From positions 1-9,043 of the forward strand of contig DRMS01000226.1 of assembly GCA_011322515.1 (NCBI GenBank): a DNA stretch of 9,043 bases, read 5' to 3'. A program made the translations under genes and the position numbers. This document shows positions 5,789 to 9,043 of this stretch, in pieces. The DNA comes from Leucothrix mucor. GTDB lineage: Bacteria > Pseudomonadota > Gammaproteobacteria > Thiotrichales > Thiotrichaceae. Under the pieces are notes generated by a model. That model was not told the origin of the DNA, made no database searches, and worked only from the letters and a program-made list of their open reading frames with translations. How positions within the stretch are numbered: position 1 is the stretch's first letter; every line of letters begins with the position of its first letter.

Positions 5789-6837
5789 TGTTTTGCTTGC
5801 TCGGACTCAGAAGACTTAACGGCTGTATTTTTCTTTTCTTGTGGCTGAGCAGGTTGATTGTTTGACATGTTTGCAGCAGGGTAGAAGTACTGTGGATAGG
5901 AGTACACAGGATAAGGTCCCATTTGGTTTATCTGTTGCTTATCCTGTGGTGGCGTTGCTGGTGCTTGGTTTTGAGGTTTAGTTACTTTTTTTTTCTTAAA
6001 GTAACGGAAGAAATCAGAGTCAGGCTCAATCACCATGATATCGCTTGAATTTCCCAGCGATTTTTCATAGGCAGATAAGCTACGATAAAAAGCATAAAAC
6101 TCAGCATCTTTTGAATAGGCTTTAGCATAGATGGCGGCGGATTTTGCATCACCTTCACCACGCATGGTTTCACCTTTACTGTAAGCATTGGCTTCGATAA
6201 TAGTGGCTTTACGGTCTGCACCTGCTTGTATTTTCTCTGCTTCTTCTTTTCCGCGAGAGCGGAAGTCTTGCGCTACGCGCTGACGTTCAGAGCGCATTCG
6301 ATCATAGACAGATTCACTAACGGTGCTTGGAAAATCGATTTGACTCATGCGTGCGTCAATAATTTCAATACCCAGTTCTTTTGCATCAAGATTCGATTTG
6401 TCACGTAGTGAGGTAATAATTTCGCCACGTTCACCAGAAATGGTTTCCAGAATGGTGCGCTTGCTGAGCTCATTACGTAAACCGTCTTTCATAATACCTT
6501 CAAGACGGTTTTTAGCGCGTGCTATATCGCCACGAGTAGCACGATAATACTCACTGACATCAGTGATGCGCCATTTCACGAAAAAATCAACACGCACATA
6601 TTTCTTTTCGTTGGTTAAAAAACGATCAGGTTTAGCATCTAATGTAAGAATTTGTGAATTGAATTTTTTAATGGTGTGAATCAGAGGTAACTTAAAATGC
6701 AGACCAGGCTTAATACCTGACTCAACGATTTGTTTAAAGCGAAATTTAATTGCCACTTCTCGCTCGTCAACAATATAAGCTGATGAGCTGATAATGAAGA
6801 TAACAATGGCTATGATAATTCCAGTAAGATTTTTCAT
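5785..6837 (-). CDS. hflC: SPFH-family FtsH protease modulator subunit C
   Basis: HflC pairs with HflK in a periplasm-facing inner-membrane assembly that surrounds FtsH and modulates its proteolysis. The 350-residue protein has an N-terminal signal anchor (residues 5-20), then the SPFH/band-7 domain (YIVDEREVAIKFRF, GIKPGLHFKLP, DRFLTNEKKYVRVDFFVKWRI). A helical region with GKEEAEKIQAGADRKATII (196-214), MRGEGDAKSAAIYAKAY (225-241) and the conserved end DIMVIEPDSDFFRYF (266-280) follow. The insertion seen in E. coli HflC around its middle is absent. Residues 281-350 form a tail rich in proline, glutamine, asparagine and tyrosine that the E. coli protein lacks. The start overlaps the hflK stop as ATGA and the end overlaps DUF2065, so the three genes are translationally coupled. 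Confidence 0.97.
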   Translation of the reverse strand: MKNLTGIIIAIVIFIISSSAYIVDEREVAIKFRFKQIVESGIKPGLHFKLPLIHTIKKFNSQILTLDAKPDRFLTNEKKYVRVDFFVKWRITDVSEYYRATRGDIARAKNRLEGIMKDGLRNELSKRTILETISGERGEIITSLRDKSNLDAKELGIEIIDARMSQIDFPSTVSESVYDRMRSERQRVAQDFRSRGKEEAEKIQAGADRKATIIEANAYSKGETMRGEGDAKSAAIYAKAYSKDAEFYAFYRSLSAYEKSLGNSSDIMVIEPDSDFFRYFKKKKVTKPQNQAPATPPQDKQQINQMGPYPVYSYPQYFYPAANMSNNQPAQPQEKKNTAVKSSESEQAKQ

Positions 6838-8030
6838 TGACGTGCCTCTCTTGAGCTAGAACGGCTACTAGCGCGAGAATCCTGAGTTTGTTTGTTTCTG
6901 ATTTGTTGTTGTAGAGCACTAGCGACAGCAGGTGAAAGTGTTTGACTAGATGCGCTACTAGAGCCTAGTTTATCTAACGGTAAATAGAGTAAATTATTGC
7001 CTGATGTACTATCAATCATAATCTTTCGACTATTCGCCATTACCTTTTCCATTGTTTCAAGATAGAGGCGTTCGCGGGTAACTTCTGGGGCTTTATGGTA
7101 CTCAGAAGCTAACTGTTCAAAACGAGCAGAGTCGCCCATTGCTTTAGAGACAATCTGACTAGTATAGGCGGTAGCATCTTCAATCGTACGCGCAGCCTTA
7201 CCGCGTGCGGCAGGGATAACTTTCTTAGCATACGTTTCGGCTTGGTTTTGGTAGCGGTCTTTATCTTCTCTAGCACGGTTAGCATCATCGAAAGCATCTT
7301 TGACTTGCTTTGGTGCTTCGGCGTAGGTCAGGTTAACTTTGATCACATGAATTCCTGATTTATAACTATCCAGAATCTCCTGCATAACAACGAGAGTATC
7401 TGGCGCAAAACCTGCACGGTTATCCTTTAAGATGCCATCCATTGTATTACGACCAATAACTTCCCTGACAGCACTGCGCATCACATGGTATAGCGTACCC
7501 ACTGATTGCTGAGGCTCGTAGTCAACTAGATAGATATTAAACAGATAATCTTCGGGAGATTTGATTTTATACTGTACTGAAACGCCAATATCGACAATAT
7601 TTTCATCTTTTGTCAACATATGGGTACGGTCTTTGGCAGTTCTGTTTTTATCTACATCAACTAATTCAACCGCTTCAAGGGGGTAGGGTAGATGCCAGTG
7701 AAGACCAGGTTGGGTCGTTTGGCTATAAGCGCCAAAACGTAATTCAACCCCGCGCTGCGCAGAGTCAACCGTATAAAAACCAGAAAATAACCAGATGCCT
7801 AATAGGATGGCGCCAATTAATAGTCCGCCAGATTTGCTGATACCGCCGCCACTATTATTACCATCTTTAGATTTTCCGCCAAAGATACTAGTAACTTTTT
7901 CATTAAGCTTGCGAGTTAGCTCGTCAATGTTGTCGGCTCCTGAAGAGCTTTCTTTCGATCCCTTCTCATTAGAGCGTCCGCTCCAAGGGTCCTTATCTTT
8001 ATTATTACTACCTGGTTCATTCCAAGGCAT
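6834..8030 (-). CDS. hflK: SPFH-family FtsH protease modulator subunit K
   Basis: HflK is the larger partner of HflC in the membrane assembly that encloses FtsH. The 398-residue protein opens with the diagnostic MPWNEPG and DPWSGR in a hydrophilic glycine- and serine-rich cytoplasmic segment (1-66). One transmembrane helix (about 68-86, SGGLLIGAILLGIWLFSGF) precedes the SPFH domain (YTVDSAQRGVELRFG, QPGLHWHLPYPLEAVELVDV). Then come RSAVREVIGRNTMDGIL (185-201), the helical region DANRAREDKDRYQNQAETYAKKVIPAARG (249-277), and a serine- and arginine-rich tail (357-398). CGGAG lies 8 bases before the ATG. The gene is first in its operon. The hfq-hflX pair that often precedes it is absent, replaced by a divergent nuclease gene. 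A probable promoter lies at 8123-8151. Confidence 0.97.
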   Translation of the reverse strand: MPWNEPGSNNKDKDPWSGRSNEKGSKESSSGADNIDELTRKLNEKVTSIFGGKSKDGNNSGGGISKSGGLLIGAILLGIWLFSGFYTVDSAQRGVELRFGAYSQTTQPGLHWHLPYPLEAVELVDVDKNRTAKDRTHMLTKDENIVDIGVSVQYKIKSPEDYLFNIYLVDYEPQQSVGTLYHVMRSAVREVIGRNTMDGILKDNRAGFAPDTLVVMQEILDSYKSGIHVIKVNLTYAEAPKQVKDAFDDANRAREDKDRYQNQAETYAKKVIPAARGKAARTIEDATAYTSQIVSKAMGDSARFEQLASEYHKAPEVTRERLYLETMEKVMANSRKIMIDSTSGNNLLYLPLDKLGSSSASSQTLSPAVASALQQQIRNKQTQDSRASSRSSSREARQ

Positions 8031-8122
8031 TTAGTGACTCCGTTATTCTTTATTAAATGGTTATTTATGGTCTATCATTATTGGGTTAAAAAAGCCTAAA
8101 TTCTAGGGCGGGTGCTTTTTTG

Positions 8123-8151
8123 ATTTTATCATAATTGGTTGACCAAGCCAA
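8123..8151 (-). promoter_or_regulatory. Probable hflK operon promoter
   Basis: On the minus strand, TTGGCT (8146-8151) and TAAAAT (8123-8128) are separated by 17 bases and match the sigma70 consensus at 4 and 5 of 6 positions. Transcription would start near 8116, giving a leader of about 85 bases before hflK. The small palindrome TTGGTTGACCAA (8137-8148) overlaps the -35 and spacer and could be an operator. Confidence 0.45.
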
Positions 8152-8245
8152 AAATGCAACCACTGATTGTATTCATCTGAACTGACCGTGGCAATAGTAA
8201 AAGCTTAGTTTTTTGTAAGCAGTCAAAAATGCTACACTTCATTGC

Positions 8246-8872
8246 ATGAAATATAATACAGGTCAGCAAAAAGTATCTAACTACAATTACAGTCTCCAAC
8301 TTTTTTGGCGAGATCTTTATGGACGTGGTGGAATGACAGTCTATAGTCAGCAACGATTTGGTCATGTAAAGCCGAGTTGGACTAACGCTGAGCATATCTT
8401 TCCTATGGCATGGGTGGTCAACAGTCTTAACTGTAAAGATCGCAAGGATTGTCGTCGCCATTCCAAACGCTTTAAATTCATAGAGGCTGATTTACATAAT
8501 ATTTATCCTGCGCGTAAAGACCTGAACATGGCACGAGGGAGTTATAGTTTTGGTGAAGTTGATAGGGAGCTAGAAGAGAGAGTCTGGTTAGATTATGAAT
8601 TTGAGATAGATCATAAGCGTAAATTAGTGGAGCCGCCACATGTAAATAAAGGGGAGGTAGCGCGTGCGATCTTCTACATTGTTGATGCTTATGGTTTAAA
8701 TCTATTTAGGAAACAGGCGGAGTTGCTACGAGGTTGGAATAAAATGGACTTACCAAGCGAAGAAGAAATAAGGCGTAATAATATGATTGAGAAGCTACAA
8801 CAATCACGTAATTACTTCATCGATCATCCAGAGGTAATAGATGCTATCTGGCAGGATGTGCTATTTGATTAA
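8246..8872 (+). CDS. Endonuclease I family nuclease (EndA/Vvn-like)
   Basis: This is a 208-residue His-Me finger nuclease of the Endonuclease_1 family, whose known members are secreted or periplasmic non-specific DNA/RNA nucleases. Family marks are AEHIFPMAW with the metal ligand E49 and general base H50, ADLHNIYPARKDLN (81-94) with N94 as probable second metal ligand, ARGSYSF (96-102), VEPPHVNKGEVARAIFYIVDAYGL, and GWNKMDLPSEEE. C63 and C69 (CKDRKDC) match a disulfide pair in E. coli EndA. The remaining cysteines of that family are missing. No signal peptide is present. The frame is open only nine codons further upstream, and no ribosome site precedes the ATG at 8246. A TATAAT lies inside codons 3-5. 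The start is therefore uncertain; M30 at 8333 is an alternative. It is divergent from hflK. The family is sure, but export and start are not. Confidence 0.85.
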   Translation: MKYNTGQQKVSNYNYSLQLFWRDLYGRGGMTVYSQQRFGHVKPSWTNAEHIFPMAWVVNSLNCKDRKDCRRHSKRFKFIEADLHNIYPARKDLNMARGSYSFGEVDRELEERVWLDYEFEIDHKRKLVEPPHVNKGEVARAIFYIVDAYGLNLFRKQAELLRGWNKMDLPSEEEIRRNNMIEKLQQSRNYFIDHPEVIDAIWQDVLFD

Positions 8873-8970
8873 GCAGAACGTTAAAAATGCTAAGATTGTT
8901 TTAAAGTGATAATTAAAAGATAGTCTTATCAATAAGTTGTAATTTAAATCAAATAAAGCAAAATAAAGCA
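8873..8970. other. AT-rich intergenic DNA with a tandem 10-bp repeat
   Basis: No ORF or convincing terminator follows the nuclease gene. TGATAA (8907-8912) and TTATCA (8926-8931) could form only a weak hairpin without a T-tract. The right end holds two exact tandem copies of aaataaagca (8951-8960 and 8961-8970), ending directly at the -35 of the next promoter. The repeat could be an UP-type element or an operator. Confidence 0.6.
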
Positions 8971-8998
8971 TTGACGGAAGGAAAATAATCTATACAAT
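8971..8998 (+). promoter_or_regulatory. Strong sigma70-type promoter with GC-rich discriminator
   Basis: TTGACG (8971-8976) and TACAAT (8993-8998) each match consensus at 5 of 6 positions and are 16 bases apart. The next bases, GCGCCGC (8999-9005), form a GC-rich discriminator of the kind found at stringently controlled rRNA, tRNA and ribosomal-protein promoters of Gammaproteobacteria. AT-rich DNA lies directly upstream. Transcription would start near 9005, about 22 bases before the ATG at 9027. Confidence 0.7.
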
Positions 8999-9026
8999 GC
9001 GCCGCTCACTCAGACAAGAGGCGTTT

Positions 9027-9043
9027 ATGAAAACGGCTTTAAA
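9027..9043 (+). CDS. Start of an unidentified gene (cut by window edge)
   Basis: An ATG at 9027 is preceded by AAGAGG with 7 bases of spacing and lies just downstream of the promoter at 8971-8998. Only five complete codons (MKTAL) are visible, too few to name the product. The strong promoter suggests a highly or growth-rate-regulated gene. Confidence 0.4.

Noticed and set aside
8088..8121. AAAAAAGC...GCTTTTTT inverted repeat in the hflK leader, looking like a bidirectional terminator
   Set aside because: It lies between divergent genes where a terminator has no role. The paired core is only a few GC pairs, and the probable transcription start falls within it.
8129..8461. Minus-strand 110-codon ORF over the nuclease start
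   Set aside because: It overlaps conserved endonuclease I motifs on the other strand, and its translation has no recognisable domain.

Overview
The window suggests a gammaproteobacterial chromosome with fairly low GC content. The minus-strand block hflK - hflC - DUF2065 - hisZ - purA is an order typical of Gammaproteobacteria that use a short HisG with a separate HisZ, such as pseudomonads and many methylotrophs and sulfur oxidisers, rather than E. coli. I cannot place the genus from sequence alone.

Layout. 1-1091 (minus): 5' part of a cytochrome P450 gene that runs off the left edge before the haem-cysteine region. 1173-2345 (minus): a membrane-associated alpha/beta-hydrolase-like protein of unknown function. 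Between them, and covering the last codons of the hydrolase, is a 79-bp element with 18-bp terminal inverted repeats. 2346-2602: intergenic DNA holding a near-perfect 53-bp palindrome and a second inverted repeat over the probable hydrolase promoter. 2603-3898 (minus): purA. 3899-4384: a long purA leader that holds a 119-bp hairpin touching the hisZ stop codon, a diverged half-copy of that hairpin, and a 15-codon ORF that may be a transposase N-terminus remnant. 4385-8030 (minus): hisZ, DUF2065, hflC and hflK, with hflK-hflC and hflC-DUF2065 coupled by 4-bp overlaps. 8041-8245: divergent intergenic region with a probable hflK promoter. 8246-8872 (plus): an EndA/Vvn-type endonuclease I without a recognisable signal peptide. 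8873-9043: AT-rich DNA ending in a strong sigma70-like promoter with a GC-rich discriminator and the first codons of another plus-strand gene.

How the genes work together. HflK and HflC form the inner-membrane SPFH complex that encloses and modulates the FtsH protease. The small DUF2065 protein is translationally coupled to them but has no known function. HisZ activates HisG in the first step of histidine synthesis, and PurA makes adenylosuccinate from IMP. Both sit on purine-linked metabolism, since HisG consumes ATP and the pathway yields AICAR. The P450 and hydrolase pair looks like an accessory unit.

The least ordinary parts are the intergenic regions. At least three unrelated repeat families occur within about 3.3 kb (1117-4385), and one of them appears to have shaped the purA leader. 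I saw no CRISPR array, tRNA, rRNA or complete insertion sequence.
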